A model generated the notes under the pieces. That model had not been told where the DNA came from and did not search any database. It worked only from the letters and a program-made list of their open reading frames with translations. This document shows positions 1 to 8,169 of a stretch of 64,000 nucleotides of DNA, one piece after another (the stretch's first letter is position 1; every line of letters begins with the position of its first letter). The position numbers and the translations under genes were made by a program. The DNA comes from Candidatus Woesearchaeota archaeon (lineage in GTDB: Archaea > Nanobdellota > Nanobdellia > Woesearchaeales > JACJVV01): the NCBI GenBank assembly GCA_020637495.1, contig JACJVV010000003.1, positions 124,001 to 188,000 on the forward strand, given 5' to 3'.

Positions 1-58
1 GAATGTAATGCTGCAAGAAGATTATCACGAGGAGAAGACTCCAGGAAGAAATGATTAA
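1..58 (+). CDS. C-terminal tail of a gene entering from the left edge (frame ambiguous)
   Basis: Two plus-strand frames are open from the window edge: one ends in TGA at 52-54 (tail ECNAARRLSRGEDSRKK), the other in TAA at 56-58 (tail NVMLQEDYHEEKTPGRND). The next feature is a convergent minus-strand gene ending at 55, so a plus-strand gene ending here would fit compact packing. Nothing can be said about function, and it is possible that neither frame is coding. Confidence 0.25.
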   Translation, partial: NVMLQEDYHEEKTPGRND

Positions 59-1113
59 GGCTCTTCATATCCGCCATGGTATAGGGTTGCATCAACATTG
101 ATACATTCTCCATCAACACATTTGTATCCTGTCCTTACAATGAACGTATCATGCTCCTTAACCCTGCCAAGCTGGTAATAGCTCTTTGAAGATCCTTCTG
201 GATTCACAAGAAAATATAGATTAGTATTATCGAGTATTAGAGACTCATCATTATCTATCAGGAATGTGATCAGTTTACCGTAAGGGATGTCAACTGTCAC
301 ATCTGATATGTTGATATAATCTGAATTCTGTTCTGAACTTGATCCAAAATCATAACATTCTGAAAGGCATGTAGCACGGAAAGTCAATGGACCAGAATAA
401 TTCACTACATAATTCATATCAGATAGATTGAAATATGAATTCTCATCAGAAGAATATATTGTATTCTCGTATATGACTTCTCCTTTCCTGTTGATCACAG
501 AATACTGCATCCTTCCGCTCAAAGATTCTGCCTCCTCATTAGTACATAAAGAGTGGAGTCCTGTAATGATGGTATCATATCCTATAGGATTATCCTCATC
601 ATCGCATAATTGCTCAATGCCATTGACGTCGCATGTCACATATGGACCTGTAGAAGTCCTGTCTACAGTATGCATGATTGGCTTGTCGCATTTGCATATA
701 TCGTTTGGATCCTGATTAGGAAGTGAGGAGCAGATATAAGAATTGTAAGATGTCATTATTATATCATAGATCCCTGGTTCGATATCCCCTGCCAATACTC
801 CTACAAGTGGTCTTTTTAGAGGACGATGAAGCTCTGTATCCTTGAAATATACCTTCAGTCCATTCTTATCATATTCGATTGAACGAACACCACTTGGTAT
901 CTCAATCTTAGTCCTCAATGAATTTCCCTGGCCAAGCTCATATGCCTGATTTGCATAATCAGTTATTGCCTGAAGTGCAGAATCTGCTTTTATTGTCAGC
1001 GATTCGTCAGTAGGACGTATACTAAAGAACAATATAGTCAATATTATAACCATGATTATACCTAGAAGGATCATAAGTTCCATGGTAATCTGTGATCTCC
1101 TATTTAGGACCAT
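55..1113 (-). CDS. Secreted pilin-like protein with class III signal peptide, cysteine-rich
   Basis: A 352-residue protein. The N-terminus is short and basic (MVLNRRS) followed by QITMELM and a hydrophobic helix at about 13-32, the layout of archaeal prepilins cut by the prepilin peptidase before Gln, with Glu at +5. The rest is extracellular in character, with about a dozen cysteines, several in CxC or CxxxC spacing (CKCDKP, CLSEC, CVDGEC), suggesting disulfides. It is divergent from the two pilins at 1225 and 1850, which share the signal-sequence type, so the group probably contributes to one surface filament or pseudopilus. No adhesin or enzyme domain was recognised. Confidence 0.7.
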   Translation of the reverse strand: MVLNRRSQITMELMILLGIIMVIILTILFFSIRPTDESLTIKADSALQAITDYANQAYELGQGNSLRTKIEIPSGVRSIEYDKNGLKVYFKDTELHRPLKRPLVGVLAGDIEPGIYDIIMTSYNSYICSSLPNQDPNDICKCDKPIMHTVDRTSTGPYVTCDVNGIEQLCDDEDNPIGYDTIITGLHSLCTNEEAESLSGRMQYSVINRKGEVIYENTIYSSDENSYFNLSDMNYVVNYSGPLTFRATCLSECYDFGSSSEQNSDYINISDVTVDIPYGKLITFLIDNDESLILDNTNLYFLVNPEGSSKSYYQLGRVKEHDTFIVRTGYKCVDGECINVDATLYHGGYEEP

Positions 1114-1186
1114 GAATTAAAATTCTTCAACAAGAGATATATACTTTGTTATTCACTTTTAAGTAGATATTAATTTTATGGCTTTC

Positions 1187-1202
1187 ACGAAATAATTATA
1201 AA
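1187..1202 (+). promoter_or_regulatory. BRE/TATA promoter of the first pilin gene
   Basis: CGAAATAA followed by TTATAAAC lies about 27 bp before the ATG at 1225. This matches the archaeal BRE plus TATA layout for a leaderless mRNA and supports ATG 1225 over the GTG at 1219. Confidence 0.55.
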
Positions 1203-1224
1203 CATAAATAATGATATTGTGCAA

Positions 1225-1782
1225 ATGAAGTTCAGCGATAAAAAGAAAAGTCAAGCAGCGATGGAGTTCTTGATGACATATGGATGGGCTTTGCTTGTCG
1301 TATTGATCGCTATAGCAGCGTTGGCATATTTTGGTCTGCTCAACCCAAGCAGATTCCTTCCTGAGAAATGTGAGATAGCTCCAGGCATAACCTGTATGGA
1401 CTTCAATGCATTGACTGACGATGAAGATGAGAGTGATGCATTGGATGGAAATCCAGAGACTGGATTATGGAGCAACGATACAATAACGATCCTCATCAAT
1501 AATGGGCTAGGGCAGATAATCCGTAATGTAGGGATTAACATTACTGAATGTGAATATCGCTCATATGGAATCTCTAATGAGACTGGATACAAGTTTGATG
1601 TTGGAACAGTACCAGAAGGTAGCACGATGAAGATAAGCGTCGATTGTAAAGGCATGCAAGCTAATAGTCTTTTCAAAAGTGATTTGATATTTGAATATAC
1701 AACCAGGACAAATGGTGAAACGTTGAACCATACAAAAAAAGGATATCTAGCAGTGAACGTTGATTACAAAGAACCGCAATAG
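1225..1782 (+). CDS. Type IV pilin-like protein (class III signal peptide)
   Basis: About 185 residues from ATG 1225. The N-terminus KKKSQAAMEFLMTYGWA is the class III prepilin signature: cleavage by the prepilin peptidase is expected before Gln, with Glu at +5, followed by a hydrophobic assembly helix (about 20-40). The mature domain starts with FLPEKCEIAPGITC, a two-cysteine element, and continues as a beta-rich acidic domain with a later cysteine pair. It is a paralogue of the next gene (near-identical first 60 residues, diverged tail). Known for the family: such pilins form archaeal adhesion pili; the specific role here is inference. No prepilin peptidase or pilus ATPase gene is in the window. 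Confidence 0.85.
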   Translation: MKFSDKKKSQAAMEFLMTYGWALLVVLIAIAALAYFGLLNPSRFLPEKCEIAPGITCMDFNALTDDEDESDALDGNPETGLWSNDTITILINNGLGQIIRNVGINITECEYRSYGISNETGYKFDVGTVPEGSTMKISVDCKGMQANSLFKSDLIFEYTTRTNGETLNHTKKGYLAVNVDYKEPQ

Positions 1783-1849
1783 ATTATTAGATAGTTTTAT
1801 ATATGATTAAAATAAAATTTAGCACTGATATTGAATCAGAGGTGATTAC

Positions 1850-2368
1850 ATGCATTATAACAAAAAGTCTCAGGCAGCAATGGAATTCCTGATGACGTAT
1901 GGATGGGCATTACTTGTAGTGTTGATTGCTATTGCAGCATTAGCATTCTTTGGTCTTCTGAATCCGAGCAAATTCTTACCGGAGAAGTGCGAGATCTCTC
2001 CAGGAGTTACATGCATGGATTTCAATGCGCAAACAGACAATGATGATGAAAGCGATGGTGCTGAAGATTATCCAGACAATATCACAATCCTCCTAAACAA
2101 TGGAATGGGTCAATCAATGAAATTAGTGGGCATAAATGTCACAGATTGTGTGGTCAATGAATCAGGTGAAGCAACAGGATACAATTATAGCATAGGTACA
2201 ATAACTGAAGGACAGACAAAGAAAGTTGTCGTCAATTGTGCTGGTATGCCTGCAGAGAGCAGATTCAAGAGCGACGTTGTATTGAACTATACCACAACAA
2301 TCGAAGGGGAATCATTGAACCATACTAAAAGAGGGTATCTTGTCGTACAGACAGATTATATAGGATAA
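1850..2368 (+). CDS. Type IV pilin-like protein, paralogue
   Basis: 172 residues. KKSQAAMEFLMTYGWALLVV gives the class III prepilin cleavage site and hydrophobic helix; FLPEKCEISPGVTC mirrors the preceding gene. Unlike that gene it has a clear Shine-Dalgarno sequence (AGAGGTGA, 5 nt before the ATG), so the two copies may be expressed differently. The C-terminal half is shorter than in the paralogue, and the acidic stretch after the first 60 residues differs. Probably a minor or alternative pilin of the same filament. Confidence 0.85.
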   Translation: MHYNKKSQAAMEFLMTYGWALLVVLIAIAALAFFGLLNPSKFLPEKCEISPGVTCMDFNAQTDNDDESDGAEDYPDNITILLNNGMGQSMKLVGINVTDCVVNESGEATGYNYSIGTITEGQTKKVVVNCAGMPAESRFKSDVVLNYTTTIEGESLNHTKRGYLVVQTDYIG

Positions 2369-2425
2369 ACCTTCAAGTAAGCAATAAGCCAAACATTTTT
2401 ATATTTCTTATCTCATTTTTATCCT

Positions 2426-2857
2426 ATGGATGAAGAGAGCTATAGGTTTGAAAGATTGTTGTCATTCTTTGCAATCATCATGATAATAGTTATAATATTC
2501 ACAGCATTAAATTTCTTCGGCATAATACAACCTGAGAAGTGGGCAGGAGAATACTGCATATCATCTGAGAAGTTCGAATGCCAGAATGTTGTAGTGAATT
2601 TCAACAGCATAAAGGCAGATATAGTATATATGGGCCCTGGATTAGACTTCGTCAAGTTCTCCTCTGATAATGAAGGATGCGGAATATTTGAAAGAACAAA
2701 CCTAAAAAGAAATCAGATCATCAAGATCAATATTGAATGTTCACTTACTGCATCCAAGGGAAAGACATACAAGGATGAACTCAAGATAATTTATCGAGAG
2801 ATAGGAAAACTTGAAAGCTTTGAAGAGAACATCGATATCAAATCAAGAGTGCAATAA
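2426..2857 (+). CDS. Single-TM pilin-like protein lacking the prepilin cleavage motif
   Basis: 143 residues with one membrane helix at about 12-33. After the helix, FFGIIQPEKWAGEYC and a nearby FEC resemble the FGLLNPSRFLPEKC and ITC elements of the two preceding pilins, so this looks like a diverged relative. It lacks the QAAMEF-type site, so it is unlikely to be processed by the prepilin peptidase and may stay membrane-anchored, for example as an assembly or base component (inference). A T-rich TATA-like sequence about 25 bp upstream suggests a leaderless mRNA starting at this ATG. Confidence 0.65.
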   Translation: MDEESYRFERLLSFFAIIMIIVIIFTALNFFGIIQPEKWAGEYCISSEKFECQNVVVNFNSIKADIVYMGPGLDFVKFSSDNEGCGIFERTNLKRNQIIKINIECSLTASKGKTYKDELKIIYREIGKLESFEENIDIKSRVQ

Positions 2858-2904
2858 AAACAAATGAATTGGCATTGAGATTCTAAATCATTAATGAAGA
2901 AAAA

Positions 2905-3029
2905 TGGTCCCGCGGAGATTTGAACTCCGGACCACTCGATTTCTATGCACGAAATATCGATGATATCAGTCGAGCACTCTATTACCCTCCCTACAAAGAG
3001 GTAGTGGAACCAGGCTAAGCTACGGGACC
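2905..3029 (-). tRNA. tRNA-Ile(GAT) with an anticodon-loop intron and a D-loop insertion
   Basis: Read on the minus strand: acceptor GGTCCCG pairs with CGGGACC, T arm CGGAG-TTCAAAT-CTCCG, anticodon stem CTCGA/TCGAG with loop CTGATAA, anticodon GAT. Two insertions are needed to fold it. A 23-nt one (2941-2963) sits between positions 37 and 38, the canonical archaeal intron site. A 28-nt one (2981-3008) sits in the D loop after GG-T and itself folds as a hairpin (CTAC/GTAG stem). Without both, the molecule is a standard 74-mer with discriminator A. CCA is not encoded. Assignment of the D-loop insert as an intron is inference. Confidence 0.85.
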
Positions 3030-3173
3030 AAAGCTTTGCTTTGGTCCCTACCTTCCTCGTAAACTTGAAGGTATGTGACCTTCACTTCCTACAAGAAATG
3101 AACCAACGCGGCCGTATCATTTTTTGGAAAATACGGGTTAGCCAAGGGTTGCTTAGTGAACCCAAGACTGAAG
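3030..3173 (-). other. Hairpin-rich spacer between tRNA-Asn and tRNA-Ile
   Basis: The 144-nt spacer contains four inverted repeats: 3024-3048 (10-bp stem, 5-nt loop, overlapping the tRNA-Ile 5' end), 3048-3072 (TACCTTC/GAAGGTA), 3114-3138 (CCGTAT/ATACGG) and 3147-3164 (GGGTT/AACCC). No open frame of interest is present. As both tRNAs lie on the minus strand with one TATA box upstream of tRNA-Asn, the spacer is probably co-transcribed and removed during processing. A structured small RNA is possible but not recognised. Confidence 0.45.
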
Positions 3174-3258
3174 CGCCTCTGACCAGACTCGAACTGGTGA
3201 CCTTGCGGTGACTGCGTGGTTTAACAGCCGCACGCTCTACCTACTAAGCTACAGAGGC
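3174..3258 (-). tRNA. tRNA-Asn(GTT) with a 12-nt intron
   Basis: Minus strand: acceptor GCCTCTG/CAGAGGC with discriminator G, D arm GCTT-AGTAGGTA-GAGC, T arm ACCAG-TTCGAGT-CTGGT. Read continuously the variable region looks too long, but removing 12 nt (3210-3221) between positions 37 and 38 restores anticodon stem TGCGG/CCGCA, loop CTGTTAA (anticodon GTT) and a normal 5-nt variable loop, giving a 73-mer. The intron is near the lower size limit known for archaeal tRNA introns. Confidence 0.88.
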
Positions 3259-3292
3259 ATAGCTAATCATAGGTTTCAAGAATTTGATAATG

Positions 3293-3302
3293 TTTTATAA
3301 AT
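3293..3302 (-). promoter_or_regulatory. TATA box of the tRNA-Asn/tRNA-Ile unit
   Basis: ATTTATAAAA on the minus strand lies about 36-40 nt before the first base of tRNA-Asn, the usual distance for an archaeal tRNA promoter with a short 5' leader. Confidence 0.5.
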
Positions 3303-3415
3303 GTTACTGAGCACTAAGTAACATAAGCACTTTAATGCTTTAGATACTGTGAAATCTAAGAACTCTGTTCTATGTATTGCATAATGGAAGAAAGCTATTC
3401 AACTAATCTTTGCAT

Positions 3416-3736
3416 TTAATCCTTATGCACTCCATAACGCATATCATGGACATCAGCTTTCCTTTTCCTTTCCTCAGACTCTTTCTTTAGCTTCCTTATC
3501 TGAATCCAGGACGCTTGGTGCATGAATATCCATATGCCAATTGCAAATATCAGGGCAACCACCAACAGCTCAATCCAATGATCTGCTAGGACTATAGATA
3601 ATATCTCTGAAGCGGTTGGTATATCATATTTAGTGAGGCCAAATGCTGAAAGTATAATAATTATTATCAATGGTATAAACAATATCAAGTAATACTTCAA
3701 TCTTGATAGATAATAGATAACTTTGTTAGATAGCAT
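3416..3736 (-). CDS. Small two-TM membrane protein
   Basis: About 106 residues when started at the ATG at 3736 (MLSNKVIYY). That start is preferred because TTTATAAA lies 25 bp upstream; the open frame extends further but would run across the divergent methyltransferase promoter. Two membrane helices at about 16-36 and 56-74, then a charged basic cytoplasmic tail rich in Lys, Glu and Arg. No family recognised. It is divergent from the methyltransferase gene at 3812. Confidence 0.55.
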   Translation of the reverse strand: MLSNKVIYYLSRLKYYLILFIPLIIIIILSAFGLTKYDIPTASEILSIVLADHWIELLVVALIFAIGIWIFMHQASWIQIRKLKKESEERKRKADVHDMRYGVHKD

Positions 3737-3756
3737 TAATTCGTACGCTTGATTAA

Positions 3757-3768
3757 AGTTTATAAACT
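3757..3768 (-). promoter_or_regulatory. TATA box deciding the start of the two-TM gene
   Basis: AGTTTATAAACT, itself a near-palindrome, lies about 26 bp before the ATG at 3736 on the minus strand. It fixes the likely transcript start at or next to that codon. Confidence 0.5.
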
Positions 3769-3811
3769 TTTTTGAAGAAAATTTATATCCAAGAAGCATT
3801 TCTTGAATAAT

Positions 3812-4354
3812 ATGGACAATGATGGTTACTACGATTCTATAGCTGATGGCTATGATGAACTTTATACTGAGGAACAAAAGAAAAAGCTCAAGATAATAAA
3901 AGAGAACATTACAATCAAACCTGATAGCAAAATCCTTGATATTGGTTGTGGAAGCGGTGAATCAAGCAATTTTGAATGCAAAGTTGTTGGTATTGATCCA
4001 AGCGCCAGATTGGTTGAGATTGCAAAACAGAAGTTTAGGGATTCTGACGACCATGAATTCTTTGTAGCAAAAGGAGAACAGATTCCAGAGATAGGTTTCA
4101 AAAACAAGGAATTTGACTATGTGATAAGTGTCTCCGCGCTCCACCATGTAGCAGAAGATAAGCTGGATGATCTGTTGATCGAGATCAATAGGATAGGGAA
4201 AAGATATGTATTCAGTCTATTAAAAAGAAGCATCAAAAGACAAAAGATTATAAATGCAATAAAAAAGAAATTCAGTATCACAGAAGAAAAAGAGGAGGAT
4301 AAGGATATTATCCTGTTTTGCGATGAAAAAAGGTTTTTGGAAGAGCATAATTGA
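3812..4354 (+). CDS. Class I SAM-dependent methyltransferase
   Basis: About 180 residues. Motif I ILDIGCGSGESSN (about 40-52) and VVGIDPSARLVEIAK for the SAM site are clear, followed by DYVISVSALHHV typical of the Methyltransf_11 (UbiE/small-molecule) group. The glycine-rich loop is followed by a compressed region, so the protein is shorter than most relatives. Substrate unknown. ATG 3812 is preferred over a TTG at 3803 because TTTATATC lies about 25 bp upstream, suggesting a leaderless mRNA. The 3' end overlaps the next gene by 32 nt, pointing to co-transcription. Confidence 0.75.
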   Translation: MDNDGYYDSIADGYDELYTEEQKKKLKIIKENITIKPDSKILDIGCGSGESSNFECKVVGIDPSARLVEIAKQKFRDSDDHEFFVAKGEQIPEIGFKNKEFDYVISVSALHHVAEDKLDDLLIEINRIGKRYVFSLLKRSIKRQKIINAIKKKFSITEEKEEDKDIILFCDEKRFLEEHN

Positions 4355-5042
4355 ATCATTTGGAGTATTCAAATACAAAGAGCTTTCTAAAGCAGAATTT
4401 GGAGAAAGTTTCAGCTATTTCATAACATTCTTCTCAATCATGTCTGTAGTCGCTTTGCTTATAGCAATACCTTTCCTGATAAAAATGCCAGGGATGGTGA
4501 AGACAGAGCTTGAGAAAGCTGATGAGTTCACAGTAAATGTTACAGTAGAATCTGAACAGCCATTATATTTTCCAAGCGAAAGACCTTTGTTCAGCATAGT
4601 CAACAATGATACTGAAAGCAAAGGGTTATTATCATTCACAAAGAAGAAACTGATCTATAACTTCTTCCCAGGTATACAGCCCAGCGTCAACATAGAATCA
4701 TATTCAAATGTCAAAGAGAATAGTGAGGATGCTGCAAATCTTGCTCTTGTACTGATATTCCTTATAGCTCCATCAATCATTATATATACATATCTCTTCA
4801 ACTTAGTAAAATACATATTAATTGCGCTTATCCTTTCCATGATAACAAAGGTTGTTATGAGTGCTATGAGGAAGAAGATAAAATACAAGAAATTATGGTC
4901 AGCTACAATGTATTCCTTGACACCTCTAATCTTGATAGAGATGGTAATGTTGCCTTTCAACATACCGTTATTCTTCATTCCATTAATATTGTACATAATA
5001 TGGTACATCCTGATAAGCCTTGAATTGGTAGAAGAGTTCTAA
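4323..5042 (+). CDS. DUF1189-like multi-TM membrane protein
   Basis: 239 residues. An amphipathic start (MKKGFWKSIIESFGVFKYKEL) leads into a membrane helix at about 33-54, then a loop of about 85 residues that probably faces outward, then four closely spaced helices in the C-terminal half. The organisation and the SFGVFKYKEL start resemble DUF1189 membrane proteins of unknown function. It begins inside the methyltransferase gene. Assignment to the family is from recollection of the pattern only. Confidence 0.6.
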   Translation: MKKGFWKSIIESFGVFKYKELSKAEFGESFSYFITFFSIMSVVALLIAIPFLIKMPGMVKTELEKADEFTVNVTVESEQPLYFPSERPLFSIVNNDTESKGLLSFTKKKLIYNFFPGIQPSVNIESYSNVKENSEDAANLALVLIFLIAPSIIIYTYLFNLVKYILIALILSMITKVVMSAMRKKIKYKKLWSATMYSLTPLILIEMVMLPFNIPLFFIPLILYIIWYILISLELVEEF

Positions 5043-5119
5043 ATTCCTTTTGAGTAGCGAAAACTATAAAACATACTGAGTTTTAGGAGTCTATATTCAC
5101 AATAACGAGGTGCTTATAG

Positions 5120-6223
5120 ATGGTTGATGAACAAGAAATCAAAAACTTAGCTAGTTCTCTTCTTAGCTCAGGAGTATCTGCGTCAATGGTTGATGCGGTG
5201 GAGAAAGCAAAAGAGATACTTAAACATTCTGAAAAAACAATACAAGATCTCAACAATTATGACAAAAAGATCAAGAGCATGAGAGAATCTGATATGGAGA
5301 TCAGGAATATTGATAATGAGATATCTGCTGTTGATGAAGAGATAAAAGAAGATAATGCTGAAATCGAGAGAGAAGAGCATAAATTAGAAGATATTGATAA
5401 GGAGATTGAGGCAGCGGAAGCTCAAGCAGGTCTAAGCGAGCCAGTTATTGAAGAAGAACAACCTATTATTCCTGTAGCTGAGGAGCCAATGTTGGGTCTG
5501 GAACCTCAACAAGAGATTACTGCTACTGAGAGGCCACAAGTAGAAAAAGATGTCCAGGAAAGCTATCCTGAATCAAAGGATGAATCCTTTAAAGAGAATA
5601 TTACTGAAGCTGAAGAGCCTCAAGAGATAACTAAGGATATGCAGATGGAAACAGCTGATATTGAGATGGATGGTACAGATAATACTGAAGCCACAAACAT
5701 CGAAGAACCAGCACCTGTAGCAGATGAAATACATGCTGAAAATCAGCAAGAAGCATATTTGCAAGAACCATCAGATGTACCTGATGCACCATCAATGCAA
5801 GCACAAGACCTAGTTGATGCTTCTGCAACAGAAGAGGAAAGCGTCCAAGAAGCAGAACAGAACCAATATGCAAATACGACAGAAGATGCTTTGCAAGAGG
5901 AGGTATCCCAGGCTTCTTCAGAGATACAATCATACGACGGAGAGATACCTAAGATGGAAGAGGAAGTAGATGAAAGCGATATTCCTTCTATCGGAAATGA
6001 TGATAATGTATTGAATAGCGATAGGCCATTGAATGAGCTTCTATCAAGTGGAGAGTCGTCAATGCAGCAAGTACATACAAAGATGAATGATGAGATAATC
6101 AGCAATGCCATGCCGGATACTGATGATTCCTCACATGAAAAAGCAGTTGAGGATGAGATTGCAGAAGAGATAAAAGGCGAGAACTCAATGGATGACCTGA
6201 TCCCTAAAGATTCGGAGAACTAA
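5120..6223 (+). CDS. Acidic coiled-coil protein of low complexity
   Basis: 367 residues, very rich in Glu, Asp, Gln and Ser. The first 100 residues predict a coiled coil (repeated IDNEISAVDEEIKED-like heptads); the remainder is a disordered acidic region. No signal peptide or membrane segment, so probably cytoplasmic. A Shine-Dalgarno GAGGTG lies 8 nt before the ATG. Several neighbours (6700, 6997) are also short acidic coiled-coil proteins. Function unknown. Confidence 0.6.
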   Translation: MVDEQEIKNLASSLLSSGVSASMVDAVEKAKEILKHSEKTIQDLNNYDKKIKSMRESDMEIRNIDNEISAVDEEIKEDNAEIEREEHKLEDIDKEIEAAEAQAGLSEPVIEEEQPIIPVAEEPMLGLEPQQEITATERPQVEKDVQESYPESKDESFKENITEAEEPQEITKDMQMETADIEMDGTDNTEATNIEEPAPVADEIHAENQQEAYLQEPSDVPDAPSMQAQDLVDASATEEESVQEAEQNQYANTTEDALQEEVSQASSEIQSYDGEIPKMEEEVDESDIPSIGNDDNVLNSDRPLNELLSSGESSMQQVHTKMNDEIISNAMPDTDDSSHEKAVEDEIAEEIKGENSMDDLIPKDSEN

Positions 6224-6307
6224 TTCTCCTATTATTTTTTCTTATTGATTTCTTAGTTATTTTCAGATAGCAAATGTTTATAAATTGACGAGCATTAAAT
6301 TTCTTAG

Positions 6308-6667
6308 ATGGTATTCAAGAGATCATTCGACAAGAAGAATAACAGCAAGAACAACAGCCAGGAAGGCGACCAGGTAATAAGAGTAAGGATACCTAGGGAG
6401 AATGAAGTACTTGGGATACTTGAGCAGAGATTAGGTGCAAGCAGAAACAAGGTAAGATGTTTTGATGGCAAATCAAGAGTTTGCAGGATTCCAGGAAAAC
6501 TGAAGAGAAAACTGTGGGTCAGAGAGAATGATATTGTCCTTGTCGAACCATGGGAGTTTGGCGGGGATGAAAAAGGGGATGTAGTATTCAAATACAAGCA
6601 AGTCCAAGTTGATATTCTTAAGAAGAAAGGTTATCTTGATAATCTAGACGACATGAACGAATTCTAG
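6308..6667 (+). CDS. eif1A: Translation initiation factor aIF1A
   Basis: 119 residues. The OB-fold core is recognisable: [20 protein letters not shown], then [26 protein letters not shown], as in archaeal/eukaryotic (e)IF1A. It binds the A-site region of the small ribosomal subunit and promotes initiator tRNA binding and start-site scanning or selection. The N-terminal extension is basic and rich in Asn and Lys (about 8-20). Length is usual for the family. TTTATAAATT lies upstream at leaderless distance. Confidence 0.93.
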   Translation: MVFKRSFDKKNNSKNNSQEGDQVIRVRIPRENEVLGILEQRLGASRNKVRCFDGKSRVCRIPGKLKRKLWVRENDIVLVEPWEFGGDEKGDVVFKYKQVQVDILKKKGYLDNLDDMNEF

Positions 6668-6699
6668 ATTTTGATAATATCTTAATTTTAAATTTCCTA

Positions 6700-6903
6700 T
6701 CAATAATTTTGGTTTATCTTAGAGATTTCCTTATCTATCTTCTCTATTGATTTCTCTGTAGAAATTATATCCTTCTCAAGATCTTTCAGACTATCATTAA
6801 GGCTCTTGACTGTGTCTTCAACAATCTCTTCATCTGCATCAGGGTCATTGAATGATTCCTCAAGCTTATCTTCATCAGGATTGAATGTCTTTTTGTCGGC
6901 CAT
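6700..6903 (-). CDS. Small acidic coiled-coil protein
   Basis: 67 residues from the ATG at 6903 (MADKKTFN). This start is chosen because TTATAAAT-like sequence and the divergent gene lie just upstream. The sequence is acidic, with a C-terminal heptad pattern (LNDSLKDLEKDIISTEKSIEKI). No known family. Divergent with the acidic protein at 6997 from a gap of less than 100 bp. Confidence 0.5.
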   Translation of the reverse strand: MADKKTFNPDEDKLEESFNDPDADEEIVEDTVKSLNDSLKDLEKDIISTEKSIEKIDKEISKINQNY

Positions 6904-6996
6904 TGTAGTGAATTGATATCTTACATTTATAAATTTTCCTGCAAGAGCATATTTAGCATCATAATATTGATAAAGCATAGGCTTGCTATGATATAT

Positions 6997-7218
6997 ATGT
7001 CTGAAAAAGAAGAGAAAAAATTTGAAGAGACCTTAGAGGAATTAGAAAAAGAAGAAAAAGAAGAAGAGAGAGAATTAGGTCCAGAATTCGACCAAGAAAG
7101 AGACATAGAAGAGGAGATCGAAGAAGCAAGCGAAGAGAGCATCGCTAAATTTGATGATTTCAATGATTTTAAGGAAGACGTTTCTGAAAGCAAAAAGAAT
7201 TCTAAAGAAGAAGAATGA
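6997..7218 (+). CDS. Small highly acidic protein
   Basis: 73 residues, more than 40 percent Glu/Asp with Lys, no hydrophobic segment. ATG 6997 (MSEKEEKK) or ATG 6988 (adds MIY) are both possible. It is placed between two divergent or convergent neighbours and is followed 15 nt later by the convergent methionine aminopeptidase gene. Real-gene status rests on the intact frame and position; the composition bias makes homology unreliable. Confidence 0.45.
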   Translation: MSEKEEKKFEETLEELEKEEKEEERELGPEFDQERDIEEEIEEASEESIAKFDDFNDFKEDVSESKKNSKEEE

Positions 7219-7233
7219 TTGTAAAGCAAACGA

Positions 7234-8121
7234 TCATAGTTTAGTTGATATTCTGATCTTATCATCAACCAATACTGTATGTTCTGCCTGAGAGACCATA
7301 CCGTGTGACATATCCACTAGGGGTGGATGTCCTTTTAAGATGCCAAGGTTATTGAGTTCCCTCAATGCAATCTTTGTCTTCATATCACCAAGTTTTCTTG
7401 TAAGCCATCTCGTGGTGAAAGGCAGACCTTTGTATGATTCAATCTCCTGGAGAGCCTGACGTGCAAATGGATTCCTTACAGGCCTCTTCCTCTCTAATGT
7501 GAATATTGTCGCTGGAGAGCTTTCGTATATTATCCCTTTTCCCATTGAAGCGAATGGTTCTATTGCAATCTTCATCCCTTTTGAGAGCTGGAAACTATCA
7601 CCTGTGTCAAAGTTTGGTATGCTTGGTTTATCATGTATATTGTATATACCAAGACCATGACCTGAAAGGTTCCGTACTGGAGAGAATCCATGGCTCTGTA
7701 TTGTTTCTTGCACCGTCTTGCCAATCTCACTTAAAGTGGTCCCTACCTGGACGATCTTCAATGCTTGATCCAATGCATCCCTGCTTGCCTTGATGAGATC
7801 AGAATATTTTCCTGAAAGGTCTACAGTAACAGCATTATCACCTATCGCTCCTTTGAAACATGCCCCAACATCAAGGCTTACTAATTGCTCTTCAAAAGCT
7901 GATTCGTCATCTTCTTCTGGACAGAAATGGGCTGCAATGTCATTGCATGATACTTGAGATGGAAATGCTGGTATCCCGCCTAATTTTATTATCTTATTGT
8001 CGCAAGCATCACAAACTTCTTTCATCGTGATGCCTTTTTTTATCAAGGATCTTCCATATTCTAATGTCTCTGCTGCAATATTTCCTGCTTTTATCCAATC
8101 TTCGTATGTTGATTCTTCCAT
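7234..8121 (-). CDS. map: Methionine aminopeptidase, type II (archaeal)
   Basis: 295 residues, the usual archaeal length. Removes N-terminal Met from nascent proteins using two divalent metal ions. The pita-bread ligands are all visible: Asp84 (LDVG), Asp95 (IGDNAV), His155 (GHGLG), Glu188 (IEPFAS) and Glu280 (QAEHT), with His65 (AAHFCP) as the substrate-contacting His. The type II insertion between His155 and Glu280 includes the helical part at about 215-265. A TATA-like CATATAAAC lies 25-30 bp upstream on the minus strand, indicating a leaderless mRNA. Confidence 0.95.
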   Translation of the reverse strand: MEESTYEDWIKAGNIAAETLEYGRSLIKKGITMKEVCDACDNKIIKLGGIPAFPSQVSCNDIAAHFCPEEDDESAFEEQLVSLDVGACFKGAIGDNAVTVDLSGKYSDLIKASRDALDQALKIVQVGTTLSEIGKTVQETIQSHGFSPVRNLSGHGLGIYNIHDKPSIPNFDTGDSFQLSKGMKIAIEPFASMGKGIIYESSPATIFTLERKRPVRNPFARQALQEIESYKGLPFTTRWLTRKLGDMKTKIALRELNNLGILKGHPPLVDMSHGMVSQAEHTVLVDDKIRISTKL

Positions 8122-8169
8122 AGAATAAGCGAGAATAAGGTTGTTTATATGTTTGTCGGGTATGAATAA

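Noticed and set aside
3024..3048. Terminator hairpin beside tRNA-Ile
   Set aside because: It lies upstream of the tRNA in its own orientation and overlaps the acceptor strand, with no T-run on the relevant side.
3174..3258. Class II tRNA (Ser/Leu) reading because of a long variable region
   Set aside because: A 12-nt intron at 37/38 restores a standard class I tRNA-Asn with all stems paired.
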